From assembly GCF_963666675.1 (NCBI RefSeq), contig NZ_OY762929.1, forward strand, positions 1 through 64,000: DNA of 64,000 nucleotides, read 5' to 3'. Every line of letters begins with the position of its first letter. Position 1 is the stretch's first letter. Positions 8,826 to 16,800 of this stretch are shown in pieces. The notes under the pieces are model-generated. The model ran no database searches. It saw nothing but the letters and a program-made list of their open reading frames with translations, and was not told the DNA's origin. Source of the stretch: an uncultured Desulfobacter sp. (GTDB taxonomy: Bacteria; Desulfobacterota; Desulfobacteria; Desulfobacterales; Desulfobacteraceae). The translations under genes and the position numbers were made by a program.

Positions 8826-9890
8826 ATGAACGTTCAGTTGGGAAATAAAATCATTGGGGACGGAGCGCCTGTTTTTATTGTATTTGAGGCCGGACCGACC
8901 CATGACGGGCTTGCATCGGCAAAAGAGCTGGTGCGTTGCGCTGCTGAGGCCGGGGCCGATGCCGTTAAATTTCAAATTCTTGACCCGGATCGTTTGGTGC
9001 CGGATAAAACACAGATGTTTTCCTATGAGATTTTATTAGATAAAAGAACGGGAAAGCAAAGAGAAAAGACAGAACCGTTGTACGATATTCTGGTCCGGCG
9101 CTGTCTGACATTTGACCAGTGGCGGCAGGTGAAAAGTTATTGCGATGACCTGGGCATTATTTTTTTTTCAACGGCTATGTTCGAAGATGAAGTTGATTTT
9201 TTAATGCAGATCGGTTCGCCCACCATTAAGATCTGTTCCGGGGATATCGACCACTTGCCGTTTATCCGGTATTGTGCACGGACTGGAACGGTGATTCAAC
9301 TTGATACGGGCAATGCAACCATTGGTGACGTGGAACGTGCCTTTGATGAGGTTCTTGCCGCCGGCAATGCGCGTGTGATTATTCACAATTGCCCTTCGGG
9401 GTATCCCGCCCGGATTGAGAGTATCAATCTGAAAATGATCCCTACGCTGAAACAGATGTTCGGGTGTCCTGCGGCGTTTTCCGACCATACGCCAGGCTGG
9501 GAGATGGATATTGCCGCGGTTGCTCTCGGGGCTAATATGGTTGAAAAGACCATAACCCTGGACCGGACAACTCCAAGTGTGGAACATTTGTTCTCCATTG
9601 AGCCCGATGAAATGAAAGCCTTTGTTTCTTCTATTCGTAATCTCGAAACAGCGTTGGGCGCTTCCCGGCGGGCGCTTGGCCCGGAGGAGAGAAAGCGGGG
9701 TGTGGGCGCCAGAAGAAGTATCGTGCTGAAAAAAGATGTAAAGAAAGATCAGGCCATTGACGATTCTGTGATTGATTACGCCCGTCCGGGCGTCGGCATC
9801 CCTCCGGATATGGCTGATGTGATCATAAAAAAAAGATTTACAAAAGACCTTATGGCCGGTCGGTTTCTGGATTGGGGTGATTTTAAATAA
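8826..9890 (+). CDS. second NeuB-family nonulosonic acid synthase
   Basis: This 354-residue N-acetylneuraminate-synthase family protein has a TIM barrel with FEAGPTHDGLASAKEL and GADAVKFQILDPDR (residues 20-60), HNCPSGYPA near residue 185, FSDHTPGWEMDIAA, and a C-terminal SAF domain ending in YARPGVGIPPDMAD. It clearly differs from PseI at 6745-7791: EAGPTH replaces EMSANH. The locus therefore encodes two PEP-condensing synthases, probably for different nonulosonic acids or derivatives. Its stop codon overlaps the start of a repeated intergenic element. Confidence 0.85.
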   Translation: MNVQLGNKIIGDGAPVFIVFEAGPTHDGLASAKELVRCAAEAGADAVKFQILDPDRLVPDKTQMFSYEILLDKRTGKQREKTEPLYDILVRRCLTFDQWRQVKSYCDDLGIIFFSTAMFEDEVDFLMQIGSPTIKICSGDIDHLPFIRYCARTGTVIQLDTGNATIGDVERAFDEVLAAGNARVIIHNCPSGYPARIESINLKMIPTLKQMFGCPAAFSDHTPGWEMDIAAVALGANMVEKTITLDRTTPSVEHLFSIEPDEMKAFVSSIRNLETALGASRRALGPEERKRGVGARRSIVLKKDVKKDQAIDDSVIDYARPGVGIPPDMADVIIKKRFTKDLMAGRFLDWGDFK

Positions 9891-9976
9891 CGGCCATGGG
9901 CCGATCTGGTCTATCAACACCCATACTCGACCCCAAAAACAATGAAAGTAATTCAACAGCTTATTGTTACTTTCAT
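9890..9976. repeat. intergenic repeat, copy at 9.9 kb
   Basis: The element starts on the last base of the NeuB-like stop codon with ACGGCCATGGGCCGA and ends in a 35-nt hairpin from ATG at 9942 to CAT at 9976. The same arrangement occurs twice in tandem at 59778-59963, also starting on a stop codon. The outer stem here is GTAA/TTAC, whereas the other copies have GAAC-type pairs, so pairing is kept although bases differ. It may act as a terminator or mRNA-end element. Confidence 0.75.
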
Positions 9977-10029
9977 AAAATAACAATATATGATCAGTCA
10001 TTTTTTACAGGTTGATTCAGGAGAAAACT

Positions 10030-11535
10030 ATGTCCGTGCTTGAATTGCTTAAAAAAGCGGTTGCCTACCATACCGCAGGCAATTTACAGGAGGCTGAGCA
10101 AATTTATCTTCAGGTGCTTGAACAAAAACCTGATCATCCCGATGCAACCCATTTAATGGGGGTGCTGGCCTACAATGCCGGGAACTATGATGGGGCTGTT
10201 GCGTATCTGAAAAAAGCCATAGAAATGATGCCGTCAAATGCCGGGTGTTTTAATAATATGGGCAATGTTTTCCAGCAGCAGGAACGCTACCGGGATTCGG
10301 TTAAGTGGTATGAGATGGCTGTCAGAATAAATCCCGGGCATAAATTGGCCCATAATAATATTGCTGTGGCGTATCTTCATCTTGGTAATATGGATAAAGC
10401 TTTGATGTCTGTTGAAAGAGCACTGGCGCTGGATCCGGAATATGCCGAAGCCCATAATAACCATTGCGAGATTCTCAGGGCCATGGGAGATAATGACAAG
10501 GCCCTTGCTGCAGTGAATAAAGCGCTTTTCTCTGATCCCAACATGGTTAGTGCGCACTGGAACCGTGCACTCATCTGGTTGTCAATGGGGAATTATCAAG
10601 ACGGATGGTCGGAATATGAGTGGCGGTGGCGCCGGTCGAGAACGCAAAGCCGGGCCTTTGCCCACGGCACGGCCTGGCAGGGTGAGGATATCAAGGGAAA
10701 AACCTTGTTTGTATATGAAGAGCAGGGACTGGGCGATACCCTGCAATTCATCCGCTATCTTCCGATGCTCCGGAATCTGGGGGCGCGGGTTATTTTTGAA
10801 ACCGGACCGGCTTTGATGCGGTTGGTTGCGGAAAATCGGGTGTATGACCGGTTGCTTGTTGGCTTGAAAGATCTGGACACCCGGCCCGTGGACAGGTTTG
10901 ATTTCCATGTCCCCCTTCTGTCTTTGCCGCACGTATTGAAAACGACAATAGAAACCATCCCGGACAAAACCCCTTATCTATCTGCCGATCCGGCACTTTG
11001 TCGCATTTGGAAAAACAGGCTGGCCGAAGATGGTTCGTTTAAAGTAGGCCTCGTCTGGGCCGGGCGGCCCTTGCATAAAAATGACGCAAACCGGTCCGTT
11101 CCTTTGCGTCTGTTTGAAACCCTTGGCAGGGTTGAAGGTGTGTCCTTTTACAGCCTTCAAAAAGAAAAGCATGAAAAATGGACCGACATGGACAGTCTGA
11201 AAATTTTTGAAAAGGATCTGGGCCCCGAAATTTCAGATTTTGCCGACACGGCAGCCATTGTGGAAAATCTGGATCTGATGATATCCGTGGATACGTCGGT
11301 GGTTCACCTGGCCGGCGCCATGGGTAAGCCCGTATGGACGCTTGTTCCCTTTGCACCGGATTTCCGCTGGCTGCTTGACCGGGATGACAGCCCCTGGTAT
11401 CCAACGATGCGGCTGTTCAGACAATCCACTCATAACGCGTGGGTACCCGTGATTGAGCAAGTCGCTTTTGCCCTTGAACAACGTGTGGCCAATGGAAATT
11501 TAATAAAATGGAAATTAAATGAAAAAAACGGTTGA
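10030..11535 (+). CDS. TPR-repeat protein with GT9-like C-terminal domain
   Basis: About 500 residues. Residues 1-210 form five to six tetratricopeptide repeats (AGNLQEAEQIYLQVLEQKP, AGNYDGAVAYLKKAIEM and so on). The remainder resembles heptosyltransferase/GT9 proteins, with EQGLGDTLQFIRYLPML near residue 235, KVGLVWAGRP near 337 and a final DLMISVDTSVVHLAGAMG nucleotide-sugar site near 420. ATG at 10030 follows AGGAG. TPR-GT proteins of this kind often lie beside flagellin or surface-sugar genes. Transfer of the nonulosonic acid to protein is a plausible but unproven role. Confidence 0.82.
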   Translation: MSVLELLKKAVAYHTAGNLQEAEQIYLQVLEQKPDHPDATHLMGVLAYNAGNYDGAVAYLKKAIEMMPSNAGCFNNMGNVFQQQERYRDSVKWYEMAVRINPGHKLAHNNIAVAYLHLGNMDKALMSVERALALDPEYAEAHNNHCEILRAMGDNDKALAAVNKALFSDPNMVSAHWNRALIWLSMGNYQDGWSEYEWRWRRSRTQSRAFAHGTAWQGEDIKGKTLFVYEEQGLGDTLQFIRYLPMLRNLGARVIFETGPALMRLVAENRVYDRLLVGLKDLDTRPVDRFDFHVPLLSLPHVLKTTIETIPDKTPYLSADPALCRIWKNRLAEDGSFKVGLVWAGRPLHKNDANRSVPLRLFETLGRVEGVSFYSLQKEKHEKWTDMDSLKIFEKDLGPEISDFADTAAIVENLDLMISVDTSVVHLAGAMGKPVWTLVPFAPDFRWLLDRDDSPWYPTMRLFRQSTHNAWVPVIEQVAFALEQRVANGNLIKWKLNEKNG

Positions 11536-11560
11536 CAAGCAATCTCAAAACGTATAGATT
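11532..11560 (+). promoter_or_regulatory. tRNA-Lys promoter
   Basis: A consensus TTGACA (11532-11537) lies 17 bases before TAGATT (11555-11560), with the tRNA beginning at 11586. It overlaps the stop codon region of the TPR protein gene. Confidence 0.7.
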
Positions 11561-11585
11561 GCTCGTGTTTTTGGCACTGCCATAC

Positions 11586-11661
11586 GGGCCGTTAACTCAG
11601 TTGGCAGAGTATCTGCCTTTTAAGCAGAGAGTCGCTGGTTCGAGCCCAGCACGGCCCACCA
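11586..11661 (+). tRNA. tRNA-Lys (UUU anticodon)
   Basis: A 76-nt cloverleaf: acceptor GGGCCGT pairs with ACGGCCC, the anticodon stem TCTGC/GCAGA encloses the loop CTTTTAA, and the T-arm contains GGTTCGAGCC. CCA is encoded. It lies 25 bases before tRNA-Glu. Confidence 0.97.
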
Positions 11662-11686
11662 CCTAAACGGTGCCAAAAATTTAAGT

Positions 11687-11764
11687 GTCCCCATCGTCTA
11701 GCCCGGTCCAGGACACAGGCCTTTCACGCCTGCGACAGGGGTTCGAATCCCCTTGGGGACGCCA
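11687..11764 (+). tRNA. tRNA-Glu (UUC anticodon), integration site neighbour
   Basis: A 78-nt tRNA with acceptor GTCCCCA/TGGGGAC, anticodon loop CTTTCAC (TTC), T-arm GGGGTTCGAATCCCC and encoded CCA. A tyrosine recombinase ends 82 bases downstream, facing the tRNA. That is the usual layout for integration into a tRNA 3' end. No second copy of the tRNA 3' segment was noticed elsewhere in the window. Confidence 0.97.
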
Positions 11765-11773
11765 CTTAAAAAT

Positions 11774-11806
11774 AAAGGCTTTCAGCATTTTGCTGGGAGC
11801 CTTTTT
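11774..11806 (+). terminator. Rho-independent terminator after tRNA-Glu
   Basis: The stem AAAGGCTTTCAGCA / TGCTGGGAGCCTTT (with G-U pairs) has a TTT loop and is followed by TTTTTG. It closes the tRNA-Lys/tRNA-Glu transcript. Confidence 0.8.
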
Positions 11807-11846
11807 GTATTGCGGACACAAAATCCGGACACAAAAAATTTCAGTG

Positions 11847-12959
11847 TTATCCTCTCGCAGCTCTTTTTGTCTTAAAGGGAACAAGGGTCCCCGGTCCTGC
11901 TAACCCTTTTTCAAGGGCTTCTCTGGTCGATTCAAGACCAAGTTTTTTTAAATACCTGTTTGTCGTCGTCGGGCTTTTGTGCCTTAATATCGACTGGATT
12001 ACAGACACGTCATATCCTTTATGATATAGGATGCTGGCGGTCAGGTGTCGTATGCCATGAAAACCAAATGGTTTGACTCCGGCCCGGTCACAAAGTTTTT
12101 TCATGAAATGCCTTCGTTCTTTAAATGGCTTTCCATAATATGGTTCACAAAAATGCTCTTTATTCAGGCAAACAAAGACGAATGGAGTTTCTTTGATTGG
12201 TCTTTCCTGCCACCATTCCATTGATGATTTTCGAAGCTCGGATGTCATGGGAAGCCAATCAAATTCTTTTGTTCCATCTTCCCTTTTCTTGGTCCATATC
12301 CGGCTTTGACTATTCCCGAAGTCAATATCCTCCCATGTCAGATCAAACACCTCTCTCCTTCGAGCTGCCAAGTGAAGATAAGCCAGCAGCATTATTTGAT
12401 CCTGCCCTTTTGCCTGATGATAAGCCGTCCAAAAGTCTTCCTCTGGTGGCACATACGTTGGTGAGCGTTTTTCCGGGAATTTTTTAACAGCTTTAAACGG
12501 GTTCAAAACATCCTGAGGAAACCCGTTAATATATTTCCTGCCCCATTCCCAACCGGCAGCAAGGTTCTTTCTGTCCTTATTTGCCGCATTACCGCTCCGG
12601 CTCTTTGCCTCCTGCATTAAATGTTTCATGGATAGACTGGGTGTCATCATAGCTAAATCTGTATCAGCATCAACATTTTTGAAAAGCCGGGACAAAGCAC
12701 CTTTCTTTTCACCGTAGGTTATCTTAGCCCAATTGTTTTTAGCATAATCCAGATATTCTTCAGCCCAATTAAGCATTGTCAAACAATCCATGGCGGTCTG
12801 TTCGCTCTCTAACCTTTCTCTTTCCTCCTTTTCCCATAATACTGCATCCCGGTATGCCTGCTTCGAGTTGTCCGGGAACAGCTTTGTTGATGTTTGGCCT
12901 TTGACCATTACTCCGGCCCGCCACCTCTTTTTTCCACGTTTTGTTATTAAACTGGGCAT
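11847..12959 (-). CDS. tyrosine-type site-specific recombinase (integrase)
   Basis: About 370 residues. The C-terminal catalytic domain shows LAYLHLAARRREVFDLTWEDID (first Arg), then HGIRHLTASILYHKGYDVSVIQSILRHKSPTTTNRYLK, containing the HxxR, H/W and final Tyr residues. The N-terminus has the AP2-like GKKRWRAGVMVKGQ block typical of phage and island integrases. ATG at 12959 is preferred because AGGAG lies about eight bases upstream. It sits directly beside tRNA-Glu, so it most likely catalysed insertion of the element there. It overlaps the upstream HTH gene by about 190 bases. Confidence 0.92.
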   Translation of the reverse strand: MPSLITKRGKKRWRAGVMVKGQTSTKLFPDNSKQAYRDAVLWEKEERERLESEQTAMDCLTMLNWAEEYLDYAKNNWAKITYGEKKGALSRLFKNVDADTDLAMMTPSLSMKHLMQEAKSRSGNAANKDRKNLAAGWEWGRKYINGFPQDVLNPFKAVKKFPEKRSPTYVPPEEDFWTAYHQAKGQDQIMLLAYLHLAARRREVFDLTWEDIDFGNSQSRIWTKKREDGTKEFDWLPMTSELRKSSMEWWQERPIKETPFVFVCLNKEHFCEPYYGKPFKERRHFMKKLCDRAGVKPFGFHGIRHLTASILYHKGYDVSVIQSILRHKSPTTTNRYLKKLGLESTREALEKGLAGPGTLVPFKTKRAARG

Positions 12960-13143
12960 CAATTTTTCTCCTGATTATTTTTTCAAAAAATCTAAATTTT
13001 CCGGGAGAAACTTCGATACCACCCCACCTGTCTGAATACTTGATAACAGTTCGCCGGTCAACCCCGAGGAAATCGGCAAGTTCCTCCGGTTTTATTGCTC
13101 GACCGTAATCTTGTTCAAGTGAGGCATGGCACATTAGTTTCAA
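12769..13143 (-). CDS. small HTH DNA-binding protein, excisionase-like
   Basis: Residues 15-60 form a MerR/excisionase-type helix-turn-helix (KPEELADFLGVDRRTVIKYSDRWGG), followed by FRFFEKIIRRKIDAQ. Such proteins act as directionality factors or repressors beside island integrases. The frame then continues about 65 codons into the integrase gene in another frame and its composition changes there. The original stop may have been lost, making the C-terminus spurious. The true protein may be only about 60-70 residues long. Confidence 0.65.
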   Translation of the reverse strand: MKLMCHASLEQDYGRAIKPEELADFLGVDRRTVIKYSDRWGGIEVSPGKFRFFEKIIRRKIDAQFNNKTWKKEVAGRSNGQRPNINKAVPGQLEAGIPGCSIMGKGGKRKVRERTDRHGLFDNA

Positions 13144-13279
13144 ATACCCTATGTCATATGATTGGACATCTTGCCGGACGCTTCTTAACGATCCGATATC
13201 CTGTTATTAAAATCCGTCAGACAATCCCCGAAACCCCATCGGCAGGCGCCGTATGGATTCCGGGGCTTGTCTGACTGCA

Positions 13280-13552
13280 TTATTTTATCCGGTGATATCT
13301 GGCGCGTTTTTTTGATACGTCTTTAGTGATGATTTCAGGCTCTGAAACTCGCTTGGTGTTCAACACTCTTGATTCAGAAACGAAAGTATTAACAATGCCA
13401 TCGAAAGTGATGGGCTGATTTCTGCTTTTTTCCTTTTCTTCAAGCGTAATGGCATGAAGCGATGTTAAAAGGCCATAGGCTTGGGCACAAAGTTGTTTTT
13501 TGTCTTGTTTGTAGGCTGCCTTTCGAACAAATGGTGTCGGGCGTTCGGTGTT
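13280..13552 (-). pseudogene. C-terminal fragment of rolling-circle Rep gene
   Basis: This segment (TERPTPFVRKAAYKQDKKQLCAQAYG onward, ending HRIK) has no good start of its own. It continues, on the other side of the IS3 element, the reading frame of the Rep N-terminal fragment that ends near GFQGVQ at 15404. Proteins of the Rep_trans family in deltaproteobacterial islands end in just such a Lys-rich DKKQLxxQAYGxLTSLHAI helix. The natural gene is therefore split by the insertion and presumably inactive. Confidence 0.7.
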
Positions 13553-13639
13553 TGTCAAGAAAGTTGTCGCCTCAAGCGCATTTTTTGTGAAATTTTTAGG
13601 TATAAATTTTCACTGTTGTTTTTACCCTTACCCCAAAAA

Positions 13640-13735
13640 ATTTGTAGCTCCATTCCAGGATAAGTCAAGAAAAAAATCGGTTCCTCCCAGAGGGTCCCTC
13701 CCATTTTTTTCTTGACTTATCCTTCCATTCCCGCA
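13640..13735. repeat. inverted repeat inside IS3 copy 1
   Basis: AGGATAAGTCAAGAAAAAAAT at about 13659 is mirrored by ATTTTTTTCTTGACTTATCCT at about 13706 (arms about 20 bases, loop about 26). It lies in the non-coding end of the element beyond orfB. It could terminate transcription or mark a former smaller insertion. Confidence 0.65.
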
Positions 13736-13791
13736 GGATTTTTTTTGGGGATAAGGGAAAAACATAATTATGTCTGGGGGTAACCTTTATA

Positions 13792-14838
13792 TTAAGCTGC
13801 TGGACGGTTATCGTTTTTTTCAGGATTAAGAGAGACTTCTGTTACCACAGTCCAATCTCTGATTCCACGGCTCCAACGTTCTGGTTTTTTTGCCTTTGCT
13901 TCCAGATATACCTTTTGACGGGCCTCTAAAATCGTCCTATCTGCCCCTGTATGCCTTTCATTTGGGGTAACAAATTTTATACCACTGTGACGGTGGACAT
14001 TATTGTACCAGCGAACAAAATTCAGTACCCATTCTCTACAGGCCTCCAAGCTCTCAAAAGGGCCGGAAGGGTATGAAGGGGCATATTTCAGGGTTTTGAA
14101 CAATGCTTCTGAATAAGGATTATCGTTACTTACCGACGGCCGACTGAATGAGGGGACAACTCCAAGTTGCTGAAGAGTGCACAGCATGGTCGCACCTTTC
14201 ATCGGGGAGCCATTATCTGAATGAAGCACTATTTCATTGCCATTTACACCCTCTGACAGATACCCCCTTTTTACAAGCTCGGAGGCCAGCTCATCACTTT
14301 GCCTGTCATGGACTTCCCAAGCTACTATCTTACGACTGTAAATATCCGTTATCATATAAAGGTAATAAAACGAACCCTTTAGCGCCGCTGGAAGGTAGGT
14401 TATATCCCATGTCCAGACCTGATTAGGCCCTGTTGCTGTAAAACCCGTCGGTTTTTTATTTGTTTTATACCGGGTTTTACCTCTATGGTTCTGAAGACCG
14501 TTCTCTCTCAGTGTCCTATAGAAGCTTGCTTCGGATGCGACATAGATCCCCTGATCACAAAGCATGGGAACAATCTGGCTTGGCGGTAAGCTTCCATACT
14601 CCTGACTATTACAAATATCTATAATCATATGTTTTTCTTCTTCAGACAATTTGTTTGCAGGATTTCTTTCTGCATGGGGGCGCTTATCTTCTATTTCAGC
14701 AGTCGTTTTTTTCTGCCACCGCTGTAAGGTCCTTTCTGAAATTCCTATTATTTCACAAGCCTTACATTGGCGAGCACCGGATTTACAAGCTTCTTCCACC
14801 AAAGACAATATCTGCATTTTGTCTTCAGTAGGAATCAT
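13792..14838 (-). CDS. IS3-family transposase OrfB (DDE)
   Basis: A 348-residue DDE integrase-core protein. An N-terminal HTH_21 block (SERTLQRWQKK) is followed by WTWDITYLP (first Asp), VLHSDNGSPM (second Asp), and SNDNPYSEALFKTLKYAPSYP (final Glu). It begins by ATGA overlap with orfA in the -1 direction, as usual for IS3 elements, whose OrfAB is made by frameshifting or coupling. The catalytic residues are intact, so the element may be active. Confidence 0.92.
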   Translation of the reverse strand: MIPTEDKMQILSLVEEACKSGARQCKACEIIGISERTLQRWQKKTTAEIEDKRPHAERNPANKLSEEEKHMIIDICNSQEYGSLPPSQIVPMLCDQGIYVASEASFYRTLRENGLQNHRGKTRYKTNKKPTGFTATGPNQVWTWDITYLPAALKGSFYYLYMITDIYSRKIVAWEVHDRQSDELASELVKRGYLSEGVNGNEIVLHSDNGSPMKGATMLCTLQQLGVVPSFSRPSVSNDNPYSEALFKTLKYAPSYPSGPFESLEACREWVLNFVRWYNNVHRHSGIKFVTPNERHTGADRTILEARQKVYLEAKAKKPERWSRGIRDWTVVTEVSLNPEKNDNRPAA

Positions 14839-15329
14839 TCTTCCCCTTTGTCCCCCCAGATGTCCTGGACTTTTTTTTTTAACACAAGCAGGGCGGCAGC
14901 TTCTGCTAACGCTTTCTCCTTACGGGTTAATTCTTTTTCAAGGGCTTTAGTCTTGCGTTGCAATTCTTGCTCTTTTTGCTTGGTTTTCTTGACAAAATTT
15001 TGATCGGGGCTCTTTCTACATCCGGATATACAGTCTTTCTTCCACTCTTCTAACTGTTCCGGGTATATTCCATGTTTCCGGCAATATTCATTTTTTTCTG
15101 CTTCACTTAACGACGCAGTTTCCAATACTGCCTGAAATTTCCTCTCGGCTGACCAGGTTTTCTTCTTCGAGCCCACTGTACTCCCATTCCTTTTTTTGTA
15201 ATTTCTTAGCCAGGTTGCTACCGTTGAATTTGGAACGTTAGCCTCTTTTGAAAAGTTTACCATCGGCGTGCCTGGGTTTAAAAGAATTTTCTGAATCATT
15301 GCCGTTTTGAATTCTTGTGTATACTCCAC
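14835..15329 (-). CDS. IS3-family OrfA, HTH transposase subunit
   Basis: This protein has an N-terminal helix-turn-helix (NFSKEANVPNSTVATWLRNYKK), a second helical repeat, and a C-terminal coiled coil (ELQRKTKALEKELTRKEKALAEAAALLVLKKK). The GTG start at 15329 is chosen because the protein then aligns with the start of the second copy's OrfA at 19865. A longer TTG-started frame to 15359 is possible. The coiled coil is expected to mediate OrfA/OrfAB dimers. Confidence 0.87.
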   Translation of the reverse strand: MEYTQEFKTAMIQKILLNPGTPMVNFSKEANVPNSTVATWLRNYKKRNGSTVGSKKKTWSAERKFQAVLETASLSEAEKNEYCRKHGIYPEQLEEWKKDCISGCRKSPDQNFVKKTKQKEQELQRKTKALEKELTRKEKALAEAAALLVLKKKVQDIWGDKGEE

Positions 15330-15403
15330 GTTTTCATATCCATTCCACGCCCTGTTCAAATTGTCTTATTGGCTTTTCGTTCGACACGACAACTATCCTG
15401 ACA

Positions 15404-16414
15404 CATCGGGCGTTGAACTCCTTGGAATCCATTTTGAACGGCATCCCACCAAGGAAAATTTTTCCTTTTGGTATGGTGTTCACCGGGGTTGTCCTGAAAC
15501 TTTAACCATTCTTGAGTGTCATAAGCCCAGATATGGTCAAGATATTCATAAGTATTGAAAACATCACAATCAATAAGGGCTTTTAGCACTTCACGTCGAT
15601 GCTGGAATTCAACCCTGATAATTTTGACACCTTCAATAAGGTATTCAGACGTATCTCCCCAAACCATAAACATCCAGGTTTTCTTTGAATGTACTACGAT
15701 TTCATTAATTTTATCATAAAGCCTGGCGCAGATCTTCCCTTTGCCGATGCTGATGCCGGCAAATTTTGACCCATAGTCCCAAGTACTTTTCACATTAGCT
15801 CTGGTTACTGCATAATCTTTCAATGAAAATTGCCATATCCTTTCATCAAGCATAATATCCACGAAAAGATCTATCCTGTTAAGTTTGACACTTATTAATT
15901 CAATTCCCAAGCCTTCTAATACATCCAGAATATATTCAGTTGAATGAATAAGCCCATTTCTATGTAATGTTTCTGACCGAATTTCGATTATGATGTTGGG
16001 TCTTTTTCCGGGCTCCATCACATTCAAAATTTTTATAAAATAGTCCTTTCCACCCAGAAGCCAGGTGTAACCACGAATACCATTCGGGCGCATAGTATAT
16101 TTCCAGGGTTTGCAATCATTTTTAGGTTCGAGGATGCCTTCGACAGGTTTATCTTCTACCTGGGCTTTTTCTTTCAGTGCATTAAACGTCTCAAATATTT
16201 CAGGATTTAAAATTTTTGCAGAGACAGATAGGACGGAACTATCAACCCCTGAAGCAAGAAATTTAATTGGAATATAATCAGGTAAGTTTACTTTTGGGGG
16301 GCTACTGAAAGACGGTTGGCCCCCCAGGTTTTCAGCCCTGCTTGAAGAGGTATGGGCAGGAAAAGCATTGCTAAATTGTTGAATATGTGATTTCGGATCA
16401 GTCTGTGTAAACAT
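15404..16414 (-). pseudogene. N-terminal part of rolling-circle Rep (Rep_trans-like)
   Basis: This fragment carries hallmarks of the replication initiation factor family: KLNRIDLFVDIMLDE, a YGSKFAGISIGKGKICARLYDKINEI block and IIRVEFQHRREVLKAL. The start at 16414 is supported by GGAGG eight bases upstream (codon 17 of a longer frame). The gene is cut at 15403 by the IS3 element; the remaining C-terminus lies at 13280-13552. It suggests the tRNA-Glu element once replicated as a circle after excision, like an integrative mobilisable or satellite element. Confidence 0.75.
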
Positions 16415-16509
16415 AAAAAAGCCTCCATGGAAATTTAAAAACATTGTTTTCAAATGTTCCAAAGAGGCCTTTAAAAAAGCAATACAATGATTGGGATCAA
16501 AGAATCAGT

Positions 16510-16613
16510 CTAATTTTCCAGGCGCTTTGAAACATTTGCAGATTCAAAACAGTCATCATTAATGAAGGTCATTCTTTTTGAATGCCTTACGCCTAGATTC
16601 GGCTTTTTATGAG
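16510..16613 (-). pseudogene. 3' fragment of an unidentified island gene
   Basis: The last ~34 codons of a frame (HKKPNLGVRHSKRMTFIND... to a TAG at 16510) are left at the edge of the ISKra4-type insertion. The rest is missing. The product is not recognised. Confidence 0.35.
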
Positions 16614-16800
16614 GGGTGCGGCTCTTTTGAAACATATGAAAGCCATGGTCATTAAAGGTGTTCAGGGTTGTTAGTCTTATTTTTATGCTGCTTTCCAGCA
16701 AGATAATTCATTTGTCAGTGACTATCTGATGTAAATTGCAAAAATTTCCTGGACAGCGAGTCATAATTCCGTTATGAAAGAATAGCGGGAGGTAGATGAC

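Larger units (their letters stand above)
13553..15403 (-). mobile_element. IS3-family insertion sequence, copy 1
   Basis: The two ends are related inverted repeats beginning TGTCAAGAAAGTTGTCGCC (13553) and, on the other strand, TGTCAGGATAGTTGTCG (15403), with IS3-type TG...CA termini. Inside are overlapping orfA and orfB. It interrupts the Rep gene. No perfect target duplication is evident: flanks are GTT and CAT, although both sides carry TCGGGCGTT a few bases away. A related copy lies at 19807-21541 with nearly the same termini. Confidence 0.85.
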
